Source: Epinephelus fuscoguttatus (taxonomy: Eukaryota; Chordata; Actinopteri; Perciformes; Serranidae). Taken from it: a stretch of 64,000 bases of DNA. The stretch's first letter is position 1. Every line of letters begins with the position of its first letter. A program made the position numbers and the translations under genes. This document shows, in pieces, positions 1-11,939 of this stretch. Under the pieces are notes generated by a model. The model worked only from the letters and a program-made list of their open reading frames with translations, did no database searches and was not told where the DNA came from. The stretch spans positions 24,007,437-24,071,436 of the forward strand of contig NC_064763.1 in the NCBI RefSeq assembly GCF_011397635.1, in the 5' to 3' direction.

Positions 1-47
1 ACAACTCAGTTATAAGTTAAGGTTTGACCACAAACTGCTCTGTAGAT

Positions 48-359
48 CAGTGGTTCCCAACTGGTGGGTCGTGGGTCCATTCTGAATGGACCACAAGTGA
101 CTTGTAAACGAGTCAACTTTGTACGAAAACACCTTATTTTAAAGTACGGTGACTTTCCAGCACAGAGCTTTTATTTTGAAGCGCTGTTTCCTGCTGCAGA
201 GTGAGTGACTAACGGACAGCTACTTGACAGAGACAGCAAACTAGCTTGACGACATGGCCATACACAAGTATAAAGCTGAATATATTAAAACGTTTGGACC
301 TTGAACTAATGACTAAGGTGAAATCTGGACCCCGTGGTTGGACCAGTTGGGAACCACTG
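48..359. mobile_element. hAT-type non-autonomous element, copy 1 (with 8-bp TSD)
   Basis: Seen: terminal inverted repeats CAGTGGTTCCCAACTGG at the left and its complement at the right end, flanked by a perfect 8-bp target duplication CTGTAGAT (40-47 and 360-367). An 8-bp duplication and CAG..CTG ends are hAT hallmarks. The interior, near 250-300, holds a short frame beginning M-A-(I/K)-H-K-Y-(K/D)-A. It resembles the start of a ZBED5-like hAT transposase, so this is probably an internally deleted derivative. Sister copies lie at 20197-20520 and 61683-62020. Confidence 0.88.
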
Positions 360-367
360 CTGTAGAT

Positions 368-1588
368 AACGAAAGAAGTTTTAAAACCAGTTATATCCTT
401 GCTACCATCCAGTGAAAGGGGCCAGTTTGGGGGCCAGCATGGCAGTTAGATAGCAGTATGGATAAATATTTCCATTTTTGAGTTAACTCATTGAGGGCTA
501 TTTGGTCAAGTTTAATGTGAAAATGGCAGGACTTGATAGTACATTAGAGTGGACCAAAAACCTGCTAAATCTGATGTTCTAAATGGTCTGATCAGTACCA
601 AGAATTTTAATTTTTAAGGGTTTCATTTTAACATCCAGCCCTTAAAGGAAAATAATTACAAACGTGTTAAGCTAGTGAGCTCTTTCGGCTTAAATGCTAG
701 ATAAACCTGCGTATCATCTGCATAGTGATACACATTAACTGTATTAAAACAGTGACTTATAATGACACAGGGGAAATGTATGGTGAGAACAGCATATGTC
801 CTGAAATATACCTTTGGACAACACATAGCAGATAATAAAAAACTAACACCAAAAATATTCTCCTTGGTGTTCACACAGATTTAATGTATATAGACAGATG
901 TCGTGGTACAGTGTTGTCAAACATCAGCCATATTTCCTCACCAACAGATGTCATTAGAGGCGGTGAGACAAGCTGCATCTCTGACTAAAATGAATTAATC
1001 ATTCATATACTGTATGAAGGTATTTATTTATGTTTTTTATTGTAATTGTTGGATTCTTGCTTTGTACTTTGGATGCTTGTAAAAAATATATGAGTGCCTA
1101 TGCTGTGTACAACATATGCTGTATTTTAGTTACATTATATTGTTATGCTGTTTTTTTCATTACATCAAACTAATATTGAAGGAAATTAAAGATACATTAG
1201 AGACATTTCCTTCTGAAAACAGTTCACTGAATGTCCATATCTGTCTCAGTTTATGTAGAGAAGTGCACTGTGTGAATGCTCCCTGTTACGTTGATGGTGC
1301 TTTAATGCAATACTTAAGAGTTGTTTAAAAAGTGTAGGTGTTTTGAAACACCTATCAACAAAAATGCTCAACATTGTATTTTGCCTTTTTGGATTCAATG
1401 TTGTTGTCAGGGGAAAACTTTCTAAATTAAGTCAAGGACTACTTGAACCTTTGTGAGTTTAGGAAATTCAACAGTGCTCGAAGTTATGAAAGACATTTCA
1501 AAATTGCAGTGAAAGTGAAAGCATAGATGATGTTCTGAAATTCTATAATGTATATATATTTTAGAGAATTTGGAGATTTTCACAAGAC
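368..1588. other. Intergenic, no gene recognised
   Basis: AT-rich sequence. The short open frames here show no family resemblance and no splice-flanked coding pattern. I see nothing supportable. Confidence 0.6.
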
Positions 1589-2406
1589 TTAAAGGGATAG
1601 TTCAGATTTTTTTAAGTGGGGTTGTATGAGGTACTTAATCATAGTCTGTGTATTACATACAGTAGATGTCTGTTGGTATGCCCCCAGTTTGGAGACGCCT
1701 CAGGAGTGACAACACAGAAACTAAGCAATGATGGAGGCAGCAGCAAAACGTATATCTGTCACCTGAGATAGTGTTCCAACTAATAAAATCTATAACAGTT
1801 TAAGTTTATGCTATATTAATGATATTTCTAACTGCTTTTCCTCACCATCAGAGAGTTCCCAAACTATACTCTAGCCACCAGACTCCATTGACAAAAACAG
1901 TAATTTTAGCTTGCTAAACACAGGAGCTGCTGATCTACCGCTCCCTTGATCAGATAGTTAATTTGTGTTTGCGTGTGACTTTGGTGAATCCAAACTAACC
2001 CTTGTAAACACCACAGTCAACAATAATACAAACAAAATAACTGATCAAGGCAGCGGTAGACCAGCAGATCCTGTGTTTAGCAGTGGTAAATTACAGTTTT
2101 TTTCAATGGAGTCTGGCTTTGAAGAGAGTGATATAACGGCTTTATTTCTCTTCCTCTGTCCAATGATGAGGTTAAGCAGCGAAAATATTCTTAATATAGC
2201 ACACACATAAACTGATACAGGTGTTTTTAGGTAGCTAAAGCATGTTTGGTTGCTGACTCCTCCACTGCAGTACATTGCTGAGCTTCCATTTTGGACTGCT
2301 TCTCCAAACTGTGGGCGTGCCGACTGACATCTACTGTATGAAACACACTTAGTATACATAAGCATCTCATACAACCCCACTTTAAAGATCTGAACTATCC
2401 CTTTAA
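1589..2406. mobile_element. Foldback element, family F1, copy 1
   Basis: Both ends carry the same inverted sequence starting TTAAAGGGATAGTTCAGAT, followed by AGTGGGGTTGTATGAG, so the element can fold back on itself. The ends read TTAA, which would fit a piggyBac-like TTAA target, but that is inference. No transposase is visible. Copies recur at 47254-48443 (split by a nested hAT element) and from 63871 to the window edge. Confidence 0.8.
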
Positions 2407-3500
2407 GATATGTGATACAGTGGGAGAGGCAGCAGGTGGAGGAGCTGATGACAAAACTGACTGGAAATAGACGATGGTCTCCAAAGTTTAGCCGACACAG
2501 CACAGGATTTTCTTTGCTATTTACCTCCCAGCAGCTACAGTTTTTATGCACCAAAGAGTCGTCTACTCTACCAAACACATTTCAAAGAAAGTGTGCCAAT
2601 TCACTGTGCCTACATGGTCTCACAGACTTATAATGATGTACATATTATTTTCTAGTAGTACATATTTTGTATATGATGGGTTTAAATTAATTGTTAGGAT
2701 TATACTGAAGTATTATACTGTTTGTATGATGGTGTTAGACATGGTTGTTTACATAACTCAGTCCAAATCATATCAATAAATATATGAACACTCATACCTC
2801 AAAATGTTTTACCTCTGAAGGGTTGAAGGGATTTTTCCTGCCATTTTCCTCAGTGAGTAATGTAATGAAATTGTCTTCTTTTTTGACATAGTTTTGTACC
2901 TTTTGTTTGTTTGTTTTCTTTTTGTGTATTTGATTAATGCTGTTTGGACCTGTTCAGAGTGACGCACTGTCTGCCTTTGTATTTTTAATGTTTTCTTGTG
3001 CTTGAGGATTATAGCCATTAGTCTCTAGTAAATATTTGTGACAGCACAGTAAATGATTTTAAATTAAATGTGTATTTGTGTGAAATTCTACATTTTGAAA
3101 GATTAAAAAATATGAATTCGTCTGTTTAGACCAAACTCAAGGACCGGAGTTCAGTAAACAGAATCGAATTATACCTTGTAATAAAGCAACTACTTCTGTA
3201 ATTATGAAAGCAAAAATTAATGTGTGATGGGAGCATTTTAATAATGGGTTAAACTCTTTAAGCTTAAAGAAGCGCTTTAGTCTGTTAACTTTCATTTAAA
3301 TAAAAGACAGTATAATGCAGTTTTTATATGTATAATCTTTGACATTAAACAAATGACGAAACCCACTGTGCAAAGTTTGGATTTGTGTGACTTTATCTGA
3401 GTATCCTCACACAGTATTCTCAGGATTCCTTTGAATTTCTGGAACATTTTAGGACACTTATTCCTTTCTTTCCTCAGCTTTGTAACTGTGGTCAGCATTG
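2407..3500. other. Intergenic, no gene recognised
   Basis: AT-rich, with no coding exon, RNA gene or clear repeat boundary that I can support. Confidence 0.55.
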
Positions 3501-3639
3501 GCTCTTCCTATAGGTGACACAGGCGGCCACCTAAATGCACATAAGGTAAAAATTATCTAATGCTAACAGTTAGTAAGTAGTTGGGGTACCACACCTAGAC
3601 CTAGCAATGCAGTTCACCTTTATGTGTTCATCAGTAAGT

Positions 3640-4000
3640 GACCATCACAGTCTGGTGGAGTATGGTGGAGTGGAGAGCATTAGGGGACGCATCAAGACGC
3701 ATTGGCCGCCATGATGCGTGCTTGCGTCTCAAAATGTGTTGTCCATTTTTTTGATACGCGACACAGTGACGCGTGTAATACCATGCGTTGCCAGCGGGGG
3801 TGATAATGCAAATGATGTACTTGAAATTAACCACTTTTTGTTATTCACAGAAGAAGCAGGTATGAAATATGGCAGGCGCGAGGAAAAAGTTTGCGAACTC
3901 ATACGGACACACCCCCAGTTATATGACAGTTCTGGTGCCCTGCACTCTAATAAAATAACAGTACTAGCTAGCTACAGCAGTACTAGCTAGCCGGAATGTA
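3640..4000 (+). pseudogene. PIF/Harbinger MADF-domain fragment
   Basis: The plus-strand frame 3859-3960 reads E-E-K-V-C-E-L-I-R-T-H-P-Q-L-Y-D-S-S, the typical first half of a MADF (Myb/SANT-like) domain found in the companion protein of PIF/Harbinger transposons. The frame stops before the second half of the domain. Nearby GC-rich inverted GACGC/GCGTC motifs (3680-3790) may be element termini. This looks like a decayed transposon fragment, not a host gene. Confidence 0.55.
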
Positions 4001-4139
4001 CCGGTGACTCTGCTACCCCCATTGCGCTTGCTCACGTTGCATGTGTCGACTATGAAACAGCCCTTAGAGTAAGAGAAAATGAAAAGGTCAAGGCCTTCTG
4101 GGGACGCAGTATGAAAAAAGATTAAATTTGCATATTTCT

Positions 4140-4745
4140 ACCTCAAATGAGGGGGTTCATACATCTCAGGGTCTTGTTCACGAGTGAGGGTAGAATGGAG
4201 TGGTAGATGGACTGGCGGTTTGGTGCGATGCGGGCGCTACGCCAGACCACCGTGGTGAAGAGGGAGCTGAGCCAGAAGGCAAAGCTTTCGATTTACTGGT
4301 CCATCTACGTCATGAGCTCTGGGTAGTGACCGAAAGAATGAGGTCGCGGATACAAGCAGTGGAAATGAGTTTCCTTCGTGGGGTGGCTGGACTCAGCCTT
4401 AGAGATAGGGTGACGAGCTCGAACATCTGGAGGGAGCTCGAAGTAGAGCCGTTGCTCCTTTGCGTCGAAAGGGGTCAGTCGAGGTGGTTCGGGAATCTGA
4501 CCAGGACGCCTCCTGGGCGCCTCCCGCTAGAGGTGTTCCGAGCACGTCCCACTGATAGGAGGCCCGGGGCAGACCCAGAACATGCTGGAGGGATTATATA
4601 TCTTATCTGGCCTGGGAATGCCTCAGGGTCCCCCAGGAGGAGCTGGAAAGCGTTGCTGGGTAGAGGGATGTCTGGGGTGCTTTGCTTGGCCTGCTGCCCC
4701 CACGACCTGGCCCCAGATAAGCAGATGAAAATGGATGGATGAATG
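4140..4745 (+). mobile_element. LINE 3' end (RTE/Rex-like), 5'-truncated
   Basis: The frame 4200-4742 (180 codons) contains E-R-M-R-S-R-I-Q-A-V-E-M-S-F-L-R-G-V-A-G, then P-P-G-R-L-P-L-E-V-F-R-A-R-P-T. This is the C-terminal part of a very abundant teleost non-LTR retrotransposon polyprotein. It ends in a short ATGGATGGATGA tail, as RTE/Rex-type elements do. The 5' part is missing, as expected for target-primed reverse transcription. The insertion splits an older repeat whose intact relative lies at 33995-34330. Confidence 0.8.
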
Positions 4746-4849
4746 TATTCTTTTATTTTTTGTTATTTATTGTTATTGTTTATAAGCTAAGTTGTTTGTT
4801 TGTGCTGATTTTTTCATTACCTAAATCAAATAAATATAAAAGATAATAG

Positions 4850-5980
4850 GCCTAATAATTACCATTGTTATATAATGGTAAGAATTTAAGCTGCAATGCT
4901 TAGCTTTCACTGTGATAGCAATGTTTCTACTTTGAAATAGCATGTTAATGTTGCCGTCCACAAACATCAACTCTTACTTCAATCTGAGTGTTTAGTGGGT
5001 TTGAGAAAGACCAAAACTGTAACTTCTTAAGATGACGTGACCTCGCGTGACTTGAAGTCATTATGCAATTCATCAGCATCTTTCACAGTGAAGCTGACAG
5101 TGAGGAATGAGGCTCATGCATGATGGACACCCATCATTAAGCACACATGCAGCCCACATGCTCTAATCCAGATCCTCAGGGGTCACACCAGGTCACACAG
5201 GACAGTAAGCACCTCACGTCAAAGTCGTTTACTTTGGGGATTTTTAGCGTGTGATAAATACGATCCAAAAGAAGATAAAGCCATGTCAGATATGAGTCAC
5301 ACACATTATCACATCTAGAATCTAGAAAATGTCTGTCATTCAGCTGTCCTTAAACAGCTCCCTCTGATGTAAAAGACAGTTATGAGTCACCAGTGTAGAT
5401 ATGGCATCTCACGGCGGGCTTTAGTAAGTGTATCATCCAGCTTGTTATGGCTGTTGATTTGATCAGTGTTGATTCCTTAAATTGGCAAATATCATTTACA
5501 TGTGTGCGCAAGTCTTTCAGTAATAAACTCAGGGTTGATTCATGCAGCTGTTATCCTAAATGGCATCGGGGCATTTACTCATGGGAAGTCCAGTAAATTA
5601 GTGAAATGAGTTTTTGTTGATTCACGTTATTTTCACAAACAAAAACATGCTGTACCTCGAAGAAACTGCTGCAGATACTTTCCAGGTTGTAGGCCTAGGG
5701 CAAAATCAGGGCACATTTTCAATCCTTCCTACTCTGACTCATTCAGGCTCTTGACTAATGGTGTTGAATAAGCTGTGGGTTCCTGCAGTTGGGCCTTTAA
5801 TAGAGGGAGCGTGGCAATAAATTTTAACATTTAGCAGTTACCAGAAATGGAAACCATTAGTTAAAGCAGATTGATGCTTTCTTAAGGCCTCCGGGTGCTT
5901 TTTTAAAACATATTTTATTTCTAGATCATTCATTCATGTTGTTTCCTGTTTTACTTTGAAACTCACATTGTTTCAGATCA
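4850..5980. other. Intergenic, no gene recognised
   Basis: Non-coding with no obvious transposon ends. Nothing further can be supported. Confidence 0.5.
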
Positions 5981-5984
5981 CCTC

Positions 5985-6105
5985 ACTTCTTGCCCCTGTG
6001 TGTTTTCTTTCCCTTTTGATGACTTCACCTGTGTCTGATTGTCTGTCCTGCCCTGATTAGTCTCACCTATGTCTCATCATCCTTCCCCTCACCACAGTAT
6101 TTAGT
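5985..6105 (+). repeat. LTR-like fragment, related to 7290-7628
   Basis: A pyrimidine-rich stretch with GATTGTCTG, CCTGCCCTGATTA and TCACCTGT matches part of the larger stretch at 7290-7628. The two look like fragments of one LTR or LTR-like repeat. Confidence 0.35.
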
Positions 6106-6169
6106 GCGTTAGGCTGGACTATTAATTGAATTTTAAGGTATATATACATACATGCAAACACTTTAGGAA

Positions 6170-6640
6170 TGAATAGAACATGAATGGTTGCCATATTGTA
6201 TCAAAGACTACAGAGCTGAGAGAGACGGTGTATCTAACTCCATGTGTAACAAGTTCTGCCAATCAGGTCTTAAAAGAAGGCACATCCCCAGTTTTCCAAA
6301 GAGTTAAAATATTCCTTCTTGCCACAATCATGCCATATTGTATTGTCTTTTGTTGCAAGTGGGACAAGGCTAATAGATGCTGGGTGCCACCCAGAGGGCA
6401 GTGCATGGGTTGGGTGTAATATCATAGTTAAATACTACTGACAAGCATTTAAAAATATCTGACCAGGACTTGTCTAGCTTGGGGCAAGACCAAAAGATGT
6501 GGCCCAATGTGCCCTCTGCTGACTTACCTTTAGGGCAGACTGGAGAGACAGAGGCATAAAAGGAGTGTGATTTAGCACAAGGCCTCTGTATGCTTAAAAG
6601 AATAAGTGTCTTTGTGTGTTGCACTTTGTACACAAAATAG
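6170..6640 (-). pseudogene. L1-type ORF2 C-terminal remnant
   Basis: On the minus strand, 6633-6370 reads S-F-Y-A-S-V-S-P-V-C-P-K-G-K-S-A-E-G, then H-I-F-W-S-C-P-K-L. This is the zinc-finger-like C-terminal region of fish L1/Tx1 ORF2 (pattern C-x2-C...H-x3-W-x-C). Beyond a frame break the sequence continues at lower coordinates with A-R-R-N-I-L-T-L-W-K, another L1 C-terminal hallmark. Stops and frame breaks make it non-functional. Confidence 0.65.
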
Positions 6641-6845
6641 TGTCAGAAGTAGTTGTGTGAAGAAAAAGTTCAAATCCCACATACTTTATCAGCTCCGCAC
6701 ATGACCGATCAGGATGTGGTTATGACTGTTGGATTAACAGTTTTGGAAAGTTATAACGTTGTTTCACACAATATTTGTTGTATCACGTCTTGAGGTCATA
6801 TTTTTCCTTTAACTCCATTCTTCATGCTTTCTGTTCTCGTTCCAG

Positions 6846-7286
6846 AGGCCGTTTACACGTACACGGTGATTTTGATAAACAGAGACATCTTCCTTCATTT
6901 GTGCCCTTCGTTTACACGCAAACGGAGATTTCTCCTCTGAAAACGAGTCTTTCTAAAAACTCCGGCCAGAGTGGAGATTTTGGAAAACTCCGGTTGCGCG
7001 TTTGCATGTAAACTGAGATAAACTGAGATAAACGGAGTTATAGGCAGCCGACATCACAGTATGCGCCGTAACTTGCGCCTGTGTCAAAAGTGCGACCTAT
7101 GTTGCTATGGTGACAATGGATACATGGAAGGCTTGAGCTTCTCGTTACACTGCCACCTACAGGTTTGGCATGCTCTTGTATATATATATATATATATACA
7201 TGGGTAAGTGTAAACGAAGATCTTTTTGAAAACGGAGACGGTGAAATGTCCGTTTATGAAAATAGCCGGAAACGTGTAAACGGCCT
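6846..7286. mobile_element. Miniature inverted-repeat element (GGCCGTTTACACG ends)
   Basis: The left end AGGCCGTTTACACGT is matched by ACGTGTAAACGGCCT at the right end. The inner arms also pair loosely (AAACGGAG and CTCCG motifs). It contains a (TA)n microsatellite at about 7180-7199. No coding capacity. The superfamily is not clear. Confidence 0.7.
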
Positions 7287-7289
7287 CCC

Positions 7290-7628
7290 AGATGACTTCA
7301 CTCCCTGCCCTTGTGTTTTCCCGCCAGTCTTGATTGTCTGCCCCGCCCTGATTACTTTCACCTGTCCCTCACTAGTCCTGCAGTCTACCTACCTGTTATC
7401 ACTTCCCCAATAACTGTCTCCCTGCATGCACCTGCCCAGTTCGTCTTCATTTTTGGTTTGGAGCTCCGTTACCAGTTTTCTGTGCCTGCCTGCTTTCACC
7501 TGCCTGATCTTGGATCATTACATAAATACTTGGAGTATTTATGTAATAAACCTTTAAATCCATCCTGTTGCTGCTCATCTGTTGTCTGCAATTGGGTCCA
7601 ACACTGCTATCTGCTCTTTCAGACCTAA
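7290..7628 (+). repeat. LTR-like repeat fragment
   Basis: Pyrimidine-rich with CCCGCCCTGATTA, a poly-A-signal-like AATAAA at about 7545 and a distal TTGGGTCCAACAC. This organisation resembles the 3' part of teleost Gypsy-type LTRs. No internal retroviral-like genes flank it, so a solo or truncated LTR is the best guess. Confidence 0.3.
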
Positions 7629-8014
7629 CACTTAGCTCTTGGTAGCCTCTGTAGTTGCGGGTGTGGTCTAAGTGCTGGAGGTTCACTGACTTTTGACAGT
7701 GACTACTTTGTTGAGGTGCATTTTATTACTATAGTGTTTTTATTTACAGTGTGGTTTGTGGTATTTTTCTCAGTGGTCGTGTATTTCAGTGCTCAGTGGT
7801 GACAGTCCTCTCTTCCTTCTTTCTTTGAGAGGTTTAGTATATGTTCTTTATAAATAGCCAGTTATGGCAGTTAACCCACACTGACTGCTGTGGCCTTTAT
7901 TTAAAACCTTGTCTCTCAATTCAGTTCATTTACCACTTCTATGAGCACTCCAGTCGCCAGAAAAGATGTTGGCATCGTACATTGTACCTAATTAAGTAGT
8001 GGATTTGTTGAAAC

Positions 8015-8680
8015 TTTATGTTTCAACAACGCTGCGGTTAACGTGTGGTTGGGTTTAGACTCTTACTCAAATACCCAGTTTTAGGGGCAGAATCCCTGCT
8101 AGAAAAGCAGCAATGTCTCCGTACAAAATAACTGCTTTTTATGTCACTATCCAGGCAGGAAATGCAGTGACGTCTCAGGAAAAAACAACTGCTTTTCGTG
8201 GCACTATCCCTGCTGGAAAAACAGCAACGGGTTGCTACAAAACAAACATGTTTGTTGCCTAAAAAGCTCACTAAGGTCATGTTTATACGACAACGATTTC
8301 AACCGAAAATGGTAAAGTTAAGTTGTGTTTTGGCTGATCGTACACAACAGCGGTGTTGTGGGTGCCTGAAAACACAATGTTTTGAAAACGGGTAGAACGA
8401 AGCCCATGTGTGTAGGCACGTGTTGTTTCATTACAAAGTCACACTGCCAACTACTGGCCTGGCATGTATACTACAGTGTTTTTTGGTCATTTTTGTGGAT
8501 CCGTGTGCACGGAGATTGTTATCAAAACATTGTCGTCTGAACACCAAACTTTTTTTCAAAACAAAAATGAGATTTCGTGTAAACATGACCTAAAACACAA
8601 CCAGTTTTGTTGTTTGTTGGTCTTTAACTGTAGTCTGCAGCTTGGCAGGCATCATGTGACACGTCATCCATTGATTTAAC
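8015..8680 (+). repeat. Minisatellite-bearing repeat, copy 1 (interrupted)
   Basis: Begins with AACGCTGCGGTTAACGTGTGG and carries degenerate units of about 60 bp with GCTGGAAAAACAGC and GGTTGCTACAAAAC. The right flank, with GTTTGTTGGTCT and GTCTGCAG, resumes after an inserted MITE at 8272-8592. The uninterrupted relative is at 57735-58560. Confidence 0.65.
8272..8592. mobile_element. MITE nested in the minisatellite repeat
   Basis: The left end AAGGTCATGTTTATACGA pairs with the complement of CGTGTAAACATGACCTAA at the right. Length about 320 bp, no coding capacity. It sits inside the 8015-8680 repeat, so it inserted later. Confidence 0.7.
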
Positions 8681-8689
8681 TCTGTTTTA

Positions 8690-10655
8690 AGGTAGTTGAC
8701 CGTGTGTGGAGTAGTGCAATCTCCGGGAAGTCCCACGTGTGTTTGGTGAAGCTTGTTGGAATGTAAGTGTCCTATGAAAAATATGTTGTACATTTCTTGG
8801 TTAATTTTGTGCATTTACAGTTGCGGTTTATGGTGTAAAATATGTATTTAACAGATGTTATTTCATATTTTCTGTAATTAGCCAGTCCACTGCCGTATTT
8901 TATTTTGTTTTTTTGTTTTTTTTTATTATTTCTTTCTTTCTATTCATTTTCATTATAAGTCAGCCACAAACGAGCTGTTTGCTCCCCTGGACTGAGAAGT
9001 TGAGACACTCTGTTAAAGAATGACCTGTTGCAAATGTGGTCAGAAATAAATGTGGCGCTCAAAGAACCCTTGAAGTAAATGTGTCCTGTGTGGCATCTAA
9101 TTCCACGGCCTACAGTGTATTTAAAAAAGAAACTGTCTGTTGTGCAAAATGGTGAAATAGCTGACTCCTTGTGAGTAAATCACTAAAATGATCACTACTA
9201 TTAAACCCAGTTTGAGGAGATTACACAGTCCCCATGAAGAAAATAGTCTTAGGAGTATATGAGCAGATACATCTGTCACCTTTTTAAATACATCAGCAGA
9301 TTTTAATATGGGTGCTTTATCAGTTCCAGATTTTTCACAGAATATCTGTGAAACATAGCTGCTGGCTAAGTTCAAAACCCGCAACTGCAGAATTACTTCC
9401 AGGAAACACACACATTTTTTGCTTTTGTAGCAAATATGAACAAATTGTAATTAGTCATCTTCCATGTGATCTGTTTCCTGTTGGCACTTGAAGCCTTTTC
9501 TCTACAAAACACGTCTGGTTTTGTTGAGGACAGGAAATGTTCAAGCATTGGCCATGGAATGGGACAGAAAGAAGATCATTAAAGTGTCTCAACACCTCTT
9601 CACACTTTGGTTTCTGTCAAACGTGACAAACTTGACGTCAGCGATAAAAGATTTGTTTCCTGTATGAAATGAGGCCACCAGTCAGCTACAATGGGAGCCT
9701 TGCATATGAGACAGTTTCAGTCTCCAGCTTTGTCATTAATTTACTAGAAATATTAATTGAAAAGAACACTTTTTCTGTCAATGAAAGATCATTTCTAGAT
9801 CAGTACTGACACATATTAAAGGCCTTGCCTCCATAAGGAAACATGCATTTACGTCATTTATATAATCTAAAAATGTACTTGCCCTCCTATTCCTCTTAAA
9901 AGCCAGTTTAACATACACACATCTTGCGTCACACACAATTAATCACACAGTGAGAGTCATTCAGCAGCAGGGAGGCAGATCACAAAGCCTACAACCCTTA
10001 AGTGGTTGTTGTCTCCAGAGCCGTCGGGTCACCTCTCCTGCCTGACTGGTCAATTAAGTGTATTAGTAGAAACTAGGTGGTGGGCTGTGTGGGGTTAAAC
10101 AGACGCCCGCTGTCATTTATTTGTTGACAGGGGCACATCTTGTCAGCCTCGTTGGTTACAAAACATGCTCTTTAACATACATGTGAACCACCTCTGGACT
10201 TACGCAAAAGATCAAGTGTGGGGGAGTTATACAAATTGTGTGATGTTTTGGGGAATACCCTTTTTTCTTTGCAGAAAGTCACTGCATGTTCAGCAGAATG
10301 CAAGGCGACTTTCAGAGGCATTTGCCTCTGTATTTTTTGTCCCCTTGTTCTTTTGTTTGTGGGGTATATGGTGTACAGGTTGTTGTCAATTATTGAGAAA
10401 CACACCCACAGCTGATTAATTCCCCCCACACACTGTGCACACCTGTAAAATTGGTGGAGCAGTTTCTATTTCAGCTCAGTATTGTAAATAATGGTGTTGA
10501 GCACTTGACAAAGGTCCAGTAGAACCAAAACGTTAGTGTTACTGATAAATTGTGCAGCTGAGCGAGAGCAGTGTGTGTGATTTTCTGTTCAAAGACTCGA
10601 GGACTTTGCATAAAATGTCAATGTAAAGATGTGAATTTGCCCAACTAGAGCCAGG
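8690..10655. other. Intergenic, no gene recognised
   Basis: No coding exon seen. A perfect palindromic cAMP-response-type octamer TGACGTCA is at 9633-9640, and non-repetitive stretches lie near 9480-9720 and 9900-10080. Without conservation data these cannot be called regulatory. Confidence 0.45.
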
Positions 10656-10659
10656 AGAC

Positions 10660-10690
10660 AATTAGCTTAGCTTAGCTTATCTTAGCAGCT
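10660..10690. repeat. (TTAGC)n short tandem repeat
   Basis: Several TTAGC-type pentamers in a row, followed by further TAGCT-rich sequence near 11030-11070. Confidence 0.6.
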
Positions 10691-11104
10691 AGCTTGGCTC
10701 TGTCCAAAGGTGAACAAATGTGCTTTCCAGCAACTGCTTGTAAAACCACAACTTTTTATTTTTACATTATAAACAAACAACATATAGGGTGTTAATTATT
10801 GAGCTTTACGGGCAGATTTTTAAAAAACTTTTGGACAGTAGGCTAGCTGTTCCTAGGGCTGCGTATTATTTGAAAAAATACCAAGAGTACCTAATTTTAT
10901 ACCCATGATGTGAATAGAGTAGTGTGTAATGTAGTAATACTTTTGAATGTTTTGGTGGTATCCCGGCACACAGAACCACCAATATACCGCATTCAATTTC
11001 ACCACACCATGCGCTGTATGGGCTGTAAGCTAGCTGCTGCTGCGGGAGTATTAGCTAGCTAGTGTTAGCTAGGAGTTGTGAGAGATCGCGCGGCTGTACA
11101 CATA

Positions 11105-11935
11105 TAGGCTGACTAAATGTCCTCTTTTGCCCGGACATGTCCACTTTTCACGTCCCGTCCGGGGCATCCGGGGCATCCGGGGTTTTTTTTATAAACTGAT
11201 GGTAATGTCCAGTTTTCCGTGTGTTTGTGTGTGTGTGTGTTAGAGTGCGGCACGGCCGCATATTTCTGTCCAAACCCGAACCGAGCGTGCTCAGTGGAGA
11301 GGGAGACCCCCGTGTTTGAGATGGGAGCGGGCAGCGGGAGGTCCGACGCTTCCAGCGAGAGGAGAGGGAGAAATAAAACAAAATAAGATAAAATAGGAAA
11401 AACCTGTCTCCCTCTTTTATTTTATTTTCAGCGTTTAATCAAGGCGGAGGCGGGCAGCTGGAGGTCCGAGACTTCCAGAGAGGGGACAGGTAGAAACAAA
11501 CAGCCAATGTGTGTCTGTGTGTGTTATGTTCAGGTGTTGTCACATAAACAGCGCCCAAGCAATAAACAGGACAGACAATAGGATTTTATTTCTTTTTACA
11601 CTACATTTTCACTGAAAGCTGACCGAATCCGACCCAAGCCCGAATACAATTTATAGCTACATTTTTGACCAAACCCGGCTGACCCGTGGGGTACAACTGG
11701 ACTCAGATTGCCACACTCTAGTGTGTGTATGTGTCCCCTATTGGGGCCTATCTGAATTTCTGTCTTTGAGAGATATTATTTTGTAATATAACTGAATTTT
11801 CTATCCATACATATAAATTTTAAATATATTAAAATGATAAGGCATCTTTGAGTAAGCTGCGAGTATCATTTAAGTAGGCTATGTCGTGGCCGGCTGAATG
11901 TCCTCTTTTTTGGAAATCAAAATATGGTCACCCTA
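11105..11935 (-). repeat. Interspersed repeat with TAGGGTGACCA end
   Basis: Read on the minus strand, the element starts at about 11935 with TAGGGTGACCATATTTTGAT. Its other side has a related TGTCCTCTTTTG motif at about 11118. It contains TG-rich and GA-rich stretches. Boundaries are approximate. No protein family is seen inside. Confidence 0.4.
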
Positions 11936-11939
11936 TACA

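Noticed and set aside
2045-2578. 177-codon minus-strand frame
   Set aside because: It lies mostly within the foldback element F1, and part of it recurs in the copy at 47 kb. No protein family is recognisable.
4200-4742. 180-codon frame as a host gene
   Set aside because: The sequence is the C-terminus of a teleost LINE with a GATG-type tail, so it is a transposon remnant.
9633-9640. TGACGTCA as a cAMP-responsive promoter
   Set aside because: A perfect octamer, but alone, with no gene start nearby; it can occur by chance in this length of DNA.
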